Source: Candidatus Kuenenia stuttgartensis (GTDB lineage: Bacteria; Planctomycetota; Planctomycetia; Planctomycetales; Planctomycetaceae). Taken from it: 36,220 bases of DNA. The position numbers and the translations under genes were made by a program. Of the stretch, positions 18,878-28,512 are shown in pieces. The notes beneath the pieces are model-generated. The model searched no databases. It was not told the origin of the DNA and worked only from the letters and a program-made list of their open reading frames with translations. The first letter of the stretch is position 1; each line of letters starts with the position of its first letter. Where the stretch lies: contig CAMAXD010000015.1 in the NCBI GenBank assembly GCA_945861975.1, positions 1 through 36,220 of the forward strand, written 5' to 3'.

Positions 18878-19771
18878 ATGATTCGTCACTCGCTTCAAAC
18901 ACTCCTGTGGCTTTCGTGCTGGATGGTCACGGTCTCCGGCGACGTTTCGATCGCAGCCAACAAACCGGAATCTTCCGACGCCATCAAGTTATGGCCAGAC
19001 GGCGCTCCGGGGTCGGAGAATAGAAAGCAGGAGCCCGAAAAGGTCGACGAAGGACCAGGGAAGTGCAACGTGTCCAACGTGCATGATCCCTCAATCACAC
19101 CATTTCTTCCGGCTCCCGACAAAGCCACCGGAACCGCCATCATCATCGCGCCGGGTGGTGGGCATCGAGTTCTTTGCCTCGGGCATGAAGGCGACAGCCT
19201 GGCAGAATGGTTTGCAGAGCATGGCATCGCCGCCTTTGTCCTGCGGTACCGATTGGCTCGCGAAGACGGTTCACCCTACACCGTTGATGACCATGCCATG
19301 GCCGATACTCGCCGAGCTCTGCGAATGATTCGTGCTCGGGCCGAAGAATGGAAGATTCGACCTGATCGAATCGGTATTCTGGGCTTCTCCGCCGGAGGTG
19401 AGCTGGCGGCATTGAGTGCCATGCAGTCAGATAATGGCGAGCCTGATGCTGTCGACGCGATTGAAAGAGCAAGCTGTCGTCCGGATTTTCAGGTCCTGAT
19501 TTATCCGGGCAGTTCGAACCGATTTACGGTTTCCGCCGGTATGCCGCCTGCGTTTATTGCTCTGGGCGCAAAGGATCGGGACGACATCGCACTGGGGATG
19601 GCGGACCTTTATCTCAAATACAAAGCCGCCGGCGTTCCTGCTGAACTTCATATCTATTCTAACGCGGGTCACGGTTTCGGATTCCGACCAGATTCGAAAA
19701 CAGCCGCTGGGCTATGGCCTCAGCGACTGACGGAGTGGCTGGTCGACAGCGAGCTATTGGAGAAAAGGTAA
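18878..19771 (+). CDS. Secreted alpha/beta hydrolase (acetyl xylan esterase-like)
   Basis: The 297-residue protein starts at ATG 18878 with a GAAGGGAAA ribosome binding site and a signal peptide ending near residue 28. The oxyanion-hole segment APGGGH, the nucleophile elbow GFSAGGE and the catalytic-His region SNAGHGFGF give a complete esterase/lipase triad. The WPDGAPGSENR and PSITPFLPAPDKATGTAIII segments are typical of planctomycete acetyl-xylan-esterase-like hydrolases. Removing ester groups from polysaccharides is a fair guess. It lies 66 bases after the DUF1549/DUF1553 gene on the same strand and likely belongs to the same transcript. Confidence 0.88.
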   Translation: MIRHSLQTLLWLSCWMVTVSGDVSIAANKPESSDAIKLWPDGAPGSENRKQEPEKVDEGPGKCNVSNVHDPSITPFLPAPDKATGTAIIIAPGGGHRVLCLGHEGDSLAEWFAEHGIAAFVLRYRLAREDGSPYTVDDHAMADTRRALRMIRARAEEWKIRPDRIGILGFSAGGELAALSAMQSDNGEPDAVDAIERASCRPDFQVLIYPGSSNRFTVSAGMPPAFIALGAKDRDDIALGMADLYLKYKAAGVPAELHIYSNAGHGFGFRPDSKTAAGLWPQRLTEWLVDSELLEKR

Positions 19772-19908
19772 TCCAATGGCGGCTGGCGCTTGATTCAGCT
19801 TGTCGTGCTGGCTTCAGCCAGCTTTCCCGTGCAAACCAAGCCTTCATGCCGACTGAAGTCGGCACCACGGACTACACTTCGCGGGGCGAAACGAGCGGTT
19901 CCATTGTC

Positions 19909-19970
19909 GCCGGATTCGTGAGAATTCGGGGCGGCCACAGAGAAGACATCCGAATTCTCACGAATCCGGC
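19909..19970. terminator. Perfect 21-bp inverted repeat between convergent genes
   Basis: The arms GCCGGATTCGTGAGAATTCGG (19909-19929) and its exact inverse (19950-19970) flank a 20-base loop. The hydrolase (+) and the DUF11 protein (-) converge on it, so it is well placed to end both transcripts. It lacks a T-run and may be a dispersed intergenic palindrome serving that role. A second small palindrome (GCCGACTGAAGTCGGC) lies just upstream near 19848. Confidence 0.7.
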
Positions 19971-19993
19971 TACGCTTAACAGAACCACCCATC

Positions 19994-22813
19994 TTATGGT
20001 CGGTCATCGTAGACCGTCACGGATTCAGAAACGATCAGTGGCTTCTGCATTTCGTCGTACTTCAGAAACGCCTCAACAACTGCGTTCTTGACGGCCTGCT
20101 GTCCCTGAAGAGTCAACTGGAACGTCATCTGCGCATTCGGACCGATCTCAAGCACGCGATTGTACTTCACCATATTCCCGGGCATCAGCTTTCCGGGAAC
20201 CTGTCGTGTGCCAGCGGCAAGAACTTTGAGTTCCGTCGGCACCTGAACAGACATTTCCACATTGCGAGCCACCGCTGTGCCGCGATTGTCGATCGTCACC
20301 GTAAAGCCAAATCGTTCGCCAACCTGGACGGGCTCGTCCTGACGACTGATGTCGGCCGTCACATTGTGCAGATCTTCGACAATCACAATCGTATTTTCAG
20401 TCAGCGGAGTTCTGAAACCAGCATTCTCGGTAACCTCAACAATCGTTTCCTTCTGTCCGGCTTCTTCCGCTATCAGCTCAACTTCCAGTACGAGCTGTTT
20501 ATTGGCAGCCAGTTTTGGAACCGACCACTGAATGCGACGATTGTCCGGATTGTAAACGCCGCCACCGCTGGCAGAGACAAATCGCAGGCCCTGAGGCACC
20601 TCTTCAACGACCGTCGCATTAATCGCTTCGAACTTCGAATCGTTCGTCACGATGTTTTGATAACTCGCAGAACGTCCGACATAGCGACGCTCCGGACCCA
20701 GGCGTTCCAGTGTCAGTTGAGCTCCCACCACTTCGATTTCGGTCCTGGCTTTGGCCGCCGAGATCCCCGAAGAGGTCACTTCAGCGGAGACAAGAATCAA
20801 GTCGCCTGGCTCAGCCGCAATGACCGTCAAATCAACATTTTCTGAACCGCCCGCTGGTAGATTTTCAATCTCATACTCCAGGTCGCCACCTTCTGGATGT
20901 TTCAATCCCGGAGGCAGCACGCTCCGCAGAACGACGTTTGTCGCATCGCCTGATCCACGATTTCTGATCGAGTACGTCAGTTGAACCTCGTCTCCGACTT
21001 TAACTTCGCTCGGTCCCGTGAGCTCCAACTCTAGTTTCGGAGCTGTGATCACGGTCGCAGATTTGACCTGAGCCTTGAACTTTACTGTTGCAACACCATC
21101 GAGAGTTCCTTCGCCTGTGGGGCGAATACGAACGGTGATCTCTTTCTTTTCACCCGCCCGAAGTTCGCGAAAACTCCAGGTCAACTGATCCGAATCGCGG
21201 TTGTATTCGGCGACTGGCTTCGACTGCACGAACTCTGCAGCTCCTCCGAGTTCATCATCCACAACAACGTCATAAGCCGATGACGCGCCTTCGTTAGTGA
21301 CGAGGATTGTGTAATCATGAGCGACGCCAACGGTCGCAGTGTTAGGGGCTTTCTTCTGAATGGTCAATTGAGGCCGCATCACTTCGGAAACGGTGCGAGT
21401 CGATTCCGGAGTATTCGTTTCTCGATCACGCCCCGGACGCGTAACTCGATCCGGGAGATCCTCGGCGGCTGGCAGCGGCTGCGAGTCATCTCGACGGGGA
21501 GTTGTTGGATCAGGTTCAAAAGGCAGAGGGCTGCCGGTGTCATCCGGTTCAGATTCACCATCTCGCACAGACCCACCGGACGATGGCAGTGGCACGCCTG
21601 CGGGATCCTGGTTGTCTCGCGGAGGATCAGTCGACTCGTCAGGCATGAACGGCAGCGTTTCTTCGTCTTCCATCGGAGTCTCCGACAGAGGTGCAACCGG
21701 AGTATCTGTCGTTTCAGGATCCGCATCGAAAGGAGCGGGCTCAAAACTCGGAATCTCCTCGTCAAGGTTCCGGCTCGGAGTTCGAGGGTTCAATACTGGA
21801 GGGCTCGTCACATCCGGTACCGGATCAGGCAGAAACAGGGATGGCTCATCCGATGAAGCAGAGGTTCTCCGTACAGATTGGACTGGCTGCGGAGCGGAAG
21901 CCGCCTTTGGAACTTTTGTGGCAGTCGAAGCGGCATCTGATGCAAACGTCGTCGGTGGAATATCGGCGTCGCTGGTCGGTGTCGGCTGCAAATCAACCGT
22001 AGCCACGGGAGCAACATTTGAAGCTGACAAAGAGTTGCCAGTGCCAGTTGCAACAGGCGCGGCCATGGGAGTTGTCGTTGATGCTGCTTTTAGTTCTTTC
22101 TGTCCTCCATTAGGAAAGAACATCATCGTCTTCTTGTCCGACGATTTATTGTCTTTTGCTGAAGCACCTGCCGCCATTGGTACAGCTGCGTTTGTTGCAG
22201 CGATTTTATCAGGAAAGGGGATCACTGGCGCGTCATCACTTGCCGCCGGAAGTTCCATCACGGGGACCGAGTCACCTGCAGCACTTGTTGACCCAACCGC
22301 CGAAGCCCCATCAGGACGAAAGCTGGCGGCCTTCACGGAGGTCTTTGCAGTAGTGCTGGGAGAGGCAGAGGTGACAGCCATATCAAAGTCTGCTGAGGCG
22401 GCTTCAACAGCCGCCGGCAACTCTGTTAAGTCAGTCTCTTCGGGCTCCATCAGGGAGACAGCGAACGGACTGGCGTTGTCTGTCAACTCGTCTTTATGAA
22501 CAGTCCGATCTTCGGCTGCACCAAAGAACTGGCTGTTGTTCGCCGGAGGCGCCGGTCGTCCCACACCAGCCCCGGGGCCATCAAATTTGTCCGGACTGTT
22601 CGCGCCGTCAGCGATTGACACGGCGGCCAGCTCTTCATCAAACGGAGTCGTGGCGTCGGGAGTCACGGAGATTTCCGTTCCCGTCGACTGCACGGTGACC
22701 CCATTGACGGTCGACCTGCGCGCCGGCAATCGATTCTGGACTTCCAGAACGACCAGCGTGCCTATGCCAATAATGCCAGCAGCTGTTAACAGCTTCCATA
22801 ATGAACTTTGCAT
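19994..22813 (-). CDS. DUF11 / conserved-repeat envelope protein with long disordered region
   Basis: The 939-residue protein starts with a membrane span (LTAAGIIGIGTLVVLEV, about residues 9-25). A very long stretch rich in Ala, Ser, Pro, Thr, Asp and Glu follows, to about residue 480, with no fold visible. The C-terminal half carries about four Ig-like DUF11 units, each with a pattern such as VGVAHDYTILVTNEGASSAYDVVV, KVGDEVQLTYSIRNRGSG or VQVGERFGFTVTIDNRGT. Such proteins are large anchored surface or periplasmic adhesion/structural proteins in planctomycetes. Exact function is unknown. It is monocistronic and convergent with the esterase gene. Confidence 0.85.
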   Translation of the reverse strand: MQSSLWKLLTAAGIIGIGTLVVLEVQNRLPARRSTVNGVTVQSTGTEISVTPDATTPFDEELAAVSIADGANSPDKFDGPGAGVGRPAPPANNSQFFGAAEDRTVHKDELTDNASPFAVSLMEPEETDLTELPAAVEAASADFDMAVTSASPSTTAKTSVKAASFRPDGASAVGSTSAAGDSVPVMELPAASDDAPVIPFPDKIAATNAAVPMAAGASAKDNKSSDKKTMMFFPNGGQKELKAASTTTPMAAPVATGTGNSLSASNVAPVATVDLQPTPTSDADIPPTTFASDAASTATKVPKAASAPQPVQSVRRTSASSDEPSLFLPDPVPDVTSPPVLNPRTPSRNLDEEIPSFEPAPFDADPETTDTPVAPLSETPMEDEETLPFMPDESTDPPRDNQDPAGVPLPSSGGSVRDGESEPDDTGSPLPFEPDPTTPRRDDSQPLPAAEDLPDRVTRPGRDRETNTPESTRTVSEVMRPQLTIQKKAPNTATVGVAHDYTILVTNEGASSAYDVVVDDELGGAAEFVQSKPVAEYNRDSDQLTWSFRELRAGEKKEITVRIRPTGEGTLDGVATVKFKAQVKSATVITAPKLELELTGPSEVKVGDEVQLTYSIRNRGSGDATNVVLRSVLPPGLKHPEGGDLEYEIENLPAGGSENVDLTVIAAEPGDLILVSAEVTSSGISAAKARTEIEVVGAQLTLERLGPERRYVGRSASYQNIVTNDSKFEAINATVVEEVPQGLRFVSASGGGVYNPDNRRIQWSVPKLAANKQLVLEVELIAEEAGQKETIVEVTENAGFRTPLTENTIVIVEDLHNVTADISRQDEPVQVGERFGFTVTIDNRGTAVARNVEMSVQVPTELKVLAAGTRQVPGKLMPGNMVKYNRVLEIGPNAQMTFQLTLQGQQAVKNAVVEAFLKYDEMQKPLIVSESVTVYDDRP

Positions 22814-23049
22814 GGGAATCCCTTCCCGCGCCGGGCCAATCCTGTCATCGTTCCACCTCCCGCGGAACTCATGAACGGCGCATGGACTCTAAGAAGTAGC
22901 AGAATCCGCCGAATGGGGGAAGGCGAGTTTCTCAGTTTGCCCGAAATCCCCGGTCGTCTTGATGTTCGCTGTGCCCACGAAATCCGACCTGACTTTGCGG
23001 TCCGAGGATCCTACTTCTCCCCAAACAGCCCATGCTGCGAATTTTAACC

Positions 23050-23091
23050 TTCACGGTGCATTGGCCCGGATTCACGGTGCATTGGCCCGGA
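23050..23091. repeat. 21-bp tandem duplication
   Basis: TTCACGGTGCATTGGCCCGGA is present twice, head to tail and without mismatch. It lies eight bases beyond the stop of the DUF1549/DUF1553 gene at 23099. Confidence 0.9.
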
Positions 23092-23098
23092 TTATGGT

Positions 23099-25600
23099 TC
23101 AGTCCAGATACAAGAACTCGTTCAGGTTGAGGGCCACAAGGAAGAAGTACTTCCGAGCCTTCTCGGAAGCAAGCCCGTTCTCCTTCTCCAGACTGCTGAT
23201 CAAGTCCAGTCCGCGATTCACCTCTTCCTGAGATGGTTCCCGTTGAGTGACTCGGCGCAAAGCCATTCGCACCTGAGCTTCCTGCGACTCCGGATGTTGC
23301 TCCACTGCCATGTCGGCAAACATGCTCGCCTGCTCCTGCATGAATTCACTGTTCAGGAGCCCCAGGGCCTGCGTTGGCTGAGTCGTCACGAAGCGGACCG
23401 GACATGTCTGATCCGTGTCCGCCATGTCAAAACTCTCCAACATCGGATCCAGCAGAGAACGCTTGACGTGGATGTAGATACTTCGTCGAGCCGCATCTTC
23501 CGGAGACGAAACTCCCCAACCGGCCCCTGGTTGTGACTGGCCGGCTTTGACCTCATCTGGAATCTTCGTGTAGATCGAAGGACCATACATGCGATCGGCC
23601 GACAATGTTCCATTGGCCCAAAGAATCGAGTCCCGAATCTCTTCGGCCGACAGACGACGCATATCACATCGCCAGAGATGATCGTTCGTGGCGTCTTTCG
23701 CCAGAGCGTCCTCACGTCCGCGAGAACTCATCTGATAAGCCGCAGACTTCATGATCAAACGATGCATGGACTTCATGGACCAACCGTCTTCCACGAATCG
23801 CGCCGCCAGCCAGTCCAGAAGTTCCGGATGTGTCGGCTTGCTGCCCTGAAACCCGAAGTCACTGGACGTACGAACGATGCCACGACCAAAGTGAAATTGC
23901 CACAGACGATTGACCATGACTCGCGACGTCAGCGGATTCTGTGGACTCGTCATCCATTTTGCTAAAGCCGTACGGCGACCTGTGCTGGCAGCATCCTCAG
24001 CCGGAGCAATGATTTCCGGAACTGGCGGAGAAAGAACAGACGGGAAACCTGGCTGCACTTCGTCACCAGGAGATAACGGATTACCTCGCAGCAAAACGTG
24101 TGTTGGCCTCAGACCTTTTACATCTTCTTTCACACACAAGGCTTTCGCCTGCCCTGATGGAGGATTTTCACGCAGTCGATTTCGACGATCCATCAAATGG
24201 CGATAATGGTTGACTTCATTCTCCTTCAGAAGCCCGCCTTTTCGCTTCTCAATCAACCGGACGCGGTTCACTTCAAACTGGTATTCGTCGTTCTCAACGC
24301 CCGAGAAGTCGGCTTTGACCTTCTCTTCGATCTGGGCGATTTCGCGTTCGATATGCTTCAGCTCCTGCTCATGCTGGCGAACGGCCGCGGCATGCAATTC
24401 ACTGCGTTCCGGCTGGCTGATCTCCGTCACGGAATTCTCAATAACCGATTCGCCCGAGCGTACCCCGTAACGCCGTACTCCTCGGAAGAAGGCCAGCAGG
24501 CTGTAATAATCTGACTGAGGTACCGGGTCAATTTTATGGTCATGACAGCGAGCGCAGTTGATCGACAAGCCCAGCAATGATTGGCCAGCCGTTGTCACAA
24601 TGTCATCCAGATCATCGTAATACGCGAGCTCCGGATCAGCGGGCTCGTCATCCCAGCGTCCCAGCCGATAAAAGCCGGTCGCGACGATTGAATCGGGTGA
24701 CTTATCCGGAAGCTCATCACCAGCAAGCTGCTCCGTCAAAAAACGATCGTACGGTTTGTCTGAATTGAACGACTGAATCACATAGTCTCGATAACGCCAG
24801 ACAAACGGTTTGGCTCCATCGCGTTCATAGCTGTTGGTTTCTGCATATCGCACCAGATCAAGCCAGTGCCGTCCCCAGTGCTCACCGTAATGCGGAGAGC
24901 TGAGCAGATCGTCGATCAGTTTCGACCAGGCTTCTGGAGATGGATCTTTTGCAAACGCTTCCACGACTTCCGGCGCCGGAGGCAGTCCGGTCAGGTCGTA
25001 ATAGGCTCGACGTACCAACTCGCGAGGCTCCGCCTGAGTATTCGGCTCCAGCCCATTCTTCTGCAACTGGCTCAGAATGAAGGCATCAATCTCAGACTTC
25101 GCCCAGTCTCCTTTGACTTCGGGAACAGACGGCTTTTTCACGGGCTGAAAAGACCAGTGCCTTTTCGTCTCTTCATTAACCGTTGGAGCTTCGCGAGGAA
25201 CTTCAAAGTGCAGTGGCTTGCCGTCTTTCGACCACGTCAGTCCCTCGTTAACCCACTTTGTCAAAGCTTCAATCTGTTTTGGCGACAGTTGTCCTGTCGG
25301 AGGCATCTCGTAGCCATCGTAATTGACAGCTTTCAGAAGCACGCTTTCCGCAGGCTTTTCAAGATCGACAGCCGCTCCAGATTCGCCCCCCTTGAGGATC
25401 GCCTCGCGAGTCGTCAAATCCAACCCACCTTTGGGCTTGGCTCCGGCATGACATTTGAGGCAATTCGCCTCCAATATCGCCGCTATCTCCTGCTCAAAGT
25501 ACTCGATCTGTGCGGCCTTAGATGTCGCTTCATCTCCTCGGATATTCACCGAGTGAAAAGCGATTAAAGGAATTAAACAAAGCCAAAATCGAGTCAACAT
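23099..25600 (-). CDS. Planctomycete cytochrome C / DUF1549 / DUF1553 protein, second copy
   Basis: A second member of the same family as 15800-18811, 833 residues from ATG 25600, where a signal peptide (MLTRFWLCLIPLIAFHS) begins; the track's start 62 codons upstream would bury it. The haem motif NCLKCHAG is at 46-53, within the cytochrome C domain. DUF1549 follows (FILSQLQKNGLEPNTQ to NCARCHDHKIDPV), and DUF1553 closes the protein (RRTALAKWMTSPQNPLTSR onward). The central part contains a coiled-coil, EQELKHIEREIAQIEEKVK. It lacks the large insert of the other copy. It stands alone on the minus strand with no DUF1501 partner in view. Redox chemistry on an extracellular substrate is likely but unproven. 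Confidence 0.93.
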   Translation of the reverse strand: MLTRFWLCLIPLIAFHSVNIRGDEATSKAAQIEYFEQEIAAILEANCLKCHAGAKPKGGLDLTTREAILKGGESGAAVDLEKPAESVLLKAVNYDGYEMPPTGQLSPKQIEALTKWVNEGLTWSKDGKPLHFEVPREAPTVNEETKRHWSFQPVKKPSVPEVKGDWAKSEIDAFILSQLQKNGLEPNTQAEPRELVRRAYYDLTGLPPAPEVVEAFAKDPSPEAWSKLIDDLLSSPHYGEHWGRHWLDLVRYAETNSYERDGAKPFVWRYRDYVIQSFNSDKPYDRFLTEQLAGDELPDKSPDSIVATGFYRLGRWDDEPADPELAYYDDLDDIVTTAGQSLLGLSINCARCHDHKIDPVPQSDYYSLLAFFRGVRRYGVRSGESVIENSVTEISQPERSELHAAAVRQHEQELKHIEREIAQIEEKVKADFSGVENDEYQFEVNRVRLIEKRKGGLLKENEVNHYRHLMDRRNRLRENPPSGQAKALCVKEDVKGLRPTHVLLRGNPLSPGDEVQPGFPSVLSPPVPEIIAPAEDAASTGRRTALAKWMTSPQNPLTSRVMVNRLWQFHFGRGIVRTSSDFGFQGSKPTHPELLDWLAARFVEDGWSMKSMHRLIMKSAAYQMSSRGREDALAKDATNDHLWRCDMRRLSAEEIRDSILWANGTLSADRMYGPSIYTKIPDEVKAGQSQPGAGWGVSSPEDAARRSIYIHVKRSLLDPMLESFDMADTDQTCPVRFVTTQPTQALGLLNSEFMQEQASMFADMAVEQHPESQEAQVRMALRRVTQREPSQEEVNRGLDLISSLEKENGLASEKARKYFFLVALNLNEFLYLD

Positions 25601-25930
25601 GGTAGCGCTCGTCACAAATGGTGGGAAATTCAGGGCGGGACCACGACCAGGAACCCAGGTCCGATTCGACAGGCTACCCCTCGCTCTCGCTGGTGTCAAC
25701 GAGCAGAGAAATTCCCCGTTAAATGCGAGACGCACCGATAGCTTTAAAAGACCAACTCTGCGGTCGCGGTGCCTTCTCGACCCCAACCTTTCGCTCCTGC
25801 CTGTCGCTCACGGGAAGCCTCTACGAAAGACACGAATTTCTCACCCCCACGAAAGCGATTTCTAAAGGCTGCTGAACCGAGAACTTACTGGTCTGCCCCC
25901 CAGGCACTCACCGAAGAACAAGTCAATGCA
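25601..25930. other. Intergenic region upstream of the second cytochrome gene
   Basis: These 330 bases should hold the promoter of the 23099-25600 gene and the end of the AlkC-like gene. I see no RNA gene, no repeat and no convincing short ORF. Confidence 0.4.
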
Positions 25931-26806
25931 TCAGGCCTTTTCGCGAATCTCGAGAGCGCGGGCATCTCCTTTTTTTGCTGGCAATCGAACGGCATGACGA
26001 ATCATCCACTTACGCGTCTTTGCCGTTTCCGGTGGTGTTGATTTTTTTGTGATCTCTTTCAGCCATCGCTCGCAGATTTCATAGATCACATCCGGGTGAT
26101 CCTTCAAAATGTCCGCCAGATGATTGGCGACGGATCGCCGCACATACAACTCTGGATCATCCTTAAGCAGATCCAGGAGAGGCAGCATCCTCTGAGGATT
26201 CTGCTGGAATTCTCGCAGCCGTCCGGCCCATGGAAGTCGTGGACGAGTTCCCTCACTCACAAGTCGACGCACATGAGCATTCGGATCCTCGGTCCAGCTT
26301 TTCAGGAGCTTTAAGGACTGATCCGGGTACTTCGTCAGAAACGGCCTGATACTGAACTCTGCGGTGAATCGCCTGGTCAACTCATAGTTGGCCCGCATGC
26401 CATTTTCAAAATCCGCCAACCCACGTTCCATAATCACATGGGAGTGAGGCAAATAGAAGAACGTCGCTAGACCATTACCTTCCGTGCGAGTCAGCTCCGG
26501 GCCAAACGACGCCAGCAACAGAGGGCAGGCTTCTGCAAAACTTTGCGGCAATTGTTCGGCCACCGCTAAGCCAATCTGGCGCGCTCGTTGACTGAGCTCC
26601 AGAGCTTCAAGACCGTCCGATGCTGTCCGCTCAAACTTTTGTTGATCGAATGCTCGCATTATTCCGTTGAACGATTCAGCGATGAGCCGTATCAGATCAT
26701 GGCCCATCAAATCCTTCAGCGGGACGCCCTGCAGGATTGCATCAGGCGCCTGAAATTGCTGCGAAGGATGCTCCTTCGTCGAAGTCTGTTTCTTCTTTCC
26801 GGTCAA
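25931..26806 (-). CDS. AlkC-like DNA alkylation repair protein (HEAT-like repeats)
   Basis: The 291-residue protein resembles the AlkC / COG4335 group of HEAT-like DNA glycosylases that remove alkylated bases. Key stretches are DPNAHVRRLVSEGTRPRLPW and DPELYVRRSVANHLADILKD, where family members recognise DNA. The C-terminus KTRKWMIRHAVRLPAKKGDAR fits the next HEAT unit but ends within about seven residues (ALEIREKA), so the tail may be shortened. The start is TTG at 26806, the first start codon after an in-frame stop, with GGGAG upstream. The N-terminal 20 residues are Lys/Gln-rich and probably flexible. Other DNA-repair activity (UvsE) is encoded nearby but not in the same transcript. Confidence 0.75.
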   Translation of the reverse strand: MTGKKKQTSTKEHPSQQFQAPDAILQGVPLKDLMGHDLIRLIAESFNGIMRAFDQQKFERTASDGLEALELSQRARQIGLAVAEQLPQSFAEACPLLLASFGPELTRTEGNGLATFFYLPHSHVIMERGLADFENGMRANYELTRRFTAEFSIRPFLTKYPDQSLKLLKSWTEDPNAHVRRLVSEGTRPRLPWAGRLREFQQNPQRMLPLLDLLKDDPELYVRRSVANHLADILKDHPDVIYEICERWLKEITKKSTPPETAKTRKWMIRHAVRLPAKKGDARALEIREKA

Positions 26807-26952
26807 CGCATCGCTCCCACTGGCTTAGTCGCCACTCCATCGCAGCACATCTGCTTGTACTTTGACACATCCCGGCCAAAACTGCGACGATCCGACTTTC
26901 TGGAAACACTTCCGAGTGCACCGAGTCCTGTGCGCTCACGAGAAAAAGAATC

Positions 26953-28482
26953 ATGAACTCCACGCATGAACAGAGCTTGTGCCATCCAAATAGCCCACCG
27001 AAACAACACCGCCAAGCGGGCTTGTATGGCTCACGCATCAACAGAAAACGGACTTCGTCCGTCAGGATATTCCTGAGCCTGTGGCTGTGGTTCTCTGTGG
27101 GATCACTTGTTGGGTTCGCCGCTGATATTCATGTCGACCCCAACCTCGGTGATGATTCAGCGGATGGCAGCATCTCCCCTTTAAAGACCATCGCCGCTGC
27201 GATTCGACAATCACAGCCCGGCGATACGATTCATCTCAAACCCGATACTGTCTATCGAGATTGGGCCGCGTTCTTCAATAAGTCCGGAGAACCTGGAAAA
27301 CCTATCACTCTTGACGGGCATGGTGCGACACTCGACGGCTGCGATCCTCTTGATCCAGGCGGCTGGGTCGAGATTGAACCAGGACTCTTTCGCAATGACG
27401 ATCTGATGCCACTGACCGATGCGATCATCGACCGCTGGTTCTTCGTCATGGACGGCCAACTGAATCGCATGCAGCGCTGTTCAAAAGGCCCCAGCCTGCC
27501 GTTGAAGATTCCACAAGAGCTACAGCCCGGAGAATGGACTTTCATCAAGGATTCCGAACCCACCAGGGCAGCTCGTGCGGGGTACATCTTTGGCTCATTC
27601 TGGATACGACTGCCTCCGAACATATCGCTGCTCGAGGCGAAGATTGAAGTCCCCATGCGCACCGCCGGAGTGCTCATTCGAGGCACCTCGTCACATCTCG
27701 TCATTCGTAATCTGACCTCCACGCGTCCCTACAATGATGGATTCAATCTTTCAGACAGCAAAGACATCCTGCTCGAGAACATCCAGGCCATCAATTGCGG
27801 CGATGATGGAATCAGTGCTCATGGCCACTGTCGCTATTCGGTCAAAGGGTTTCGTTCCATCGGCAATGCCACCGGAATCTGCGACACAGGCACGAGCGAA
27901 ACAACCTATGACGATGTGTTGATCCGCAACTGCATTGGCTTCGACCTGTTCTTTCTGGACTCCGGAATCTACACGGTCCGGAATGCTCAAGTGATTTCAT
28001 CAGCCGCGCAAGCGTTCTATCTGCTGGGCCGCGAAGCACCAGCAGAACCCTGTCGAGTCACGCTCGAGAATGTGCTGATTCGCCGTGAAGGTATCGCCAG
28101 CGAAGTTCGAGTGTCCACCAACTGCCTGCTCAAGGCGCAGCATCTCACGCTGTTGAATCTGGATGTGCAGGCCACGGGCGGAACGATTGAGCTCTCGCAA
28201 TCTTTCATCGGCGGCGAAATCCCTGTCGCTGAGGTTCAAAGCGATGACGCTCCAGCAGACCAAGCGCGCAAACCAAATTTGCATCTGTGGAAAGACGCTA
28301 CGTGGCGTGGAAACGGGAACTGGTACGATCTCAGTTCGGCTCGCGTTGATCGAGTCACTTACAGCAAGTCAGAGTTTAACGCTTTTATACAAACGGTTGC
28401 GGCAGAGCAGGGCAGTCGCTGGGAAACAGGAACACCTGTCACAGCTGCTGCAGTCGGTCTCGGGGCGAAGATCGCTCCTTAA
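26953..28482 (+). CDS. Secreted right-handed beta-helix protein
   Basis: The 509-residue product has a 37-residue charged N-terminal extension, then a signal/hydrophobic segment (IFLSLWLWFSVGSLVGFAADI). The mature part begins HVDPNLGDDSADG and SPLKTIAAAIRQSQPGDTIH, the classic opening of parallel beta-helix (DUF1565-like) proteins. Further turns are seen in SSHLVIRNLTSTRPYNDGF, NLSDSKDILLENIQAINCGDD and TYDDVLIRNCIGF. Such proteins are often polysaccharide lyases or binding proteins, but I see no lyase-specific catalytic triad and make no enzyme call. The ATG at 26953 is the only Met before the signal. It is divergent from the AlkC-like gene. Confidence 0.82.
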   Translation: MNSTHEQSLCHPNSPPKQHRQAGLYGSRINRKRTSSVRIFLSLWLWFSVGSLVGFAADIHVDPNLGDDSADGSISPLKTIAAAIRQSQPGDTIHLKPDTVYRDWAAFFNKSGEPGKPITLDGHGATLDGCDPLDPGGWVEIEPGLFRNDDLMPLTDAIIDRWFFVMDGQLNRMQRCSKGPSLPLKIPQELQPGEWTFIKDSEPTRAARAGYIFGSFWIRLPPNISLLEAKIEVPMRTAGVLIRGTSSHLVIRNLTSTRPYNDGFNLSDSKDILLENIQAINCGDDGISAHGHCRYSVKGFRSIGNATGICDTGTSETTYDDVLIRNCIGFDLFFLDSGIYTVRNAQVISSAAQAFYLLGREAPAEPCRVTLENVLIRREGIASEVRVSTNCLLKAQHLTLLNLDVQATGGTIELSQSFIGGEIPVAEVQSDDAPADQARKPNLHLWKDATWRGNGNWYDLSSARVDRVTYSKSEFNAFIQTVAAEQGSRWETGTPVTAAAVGLGAKIAP

Positions 28483-28512
28483 ACTCAGATATCTCCGTAT
28501 TCGCGGCAAGCC

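Noticed and set aside
21393-22499. 368-codon plus-strand ORF
   Set aside because: It is antisense to the low-complexity part of the DUF11 gene; the composition (Ser, Gly, Val) follows from the opposite strand's codon bias and no family is seen.
24866-25567. 233-codon plus-strand ORF
   Set aside because: Shadow of the second DUF1549/DUF1553 gene.
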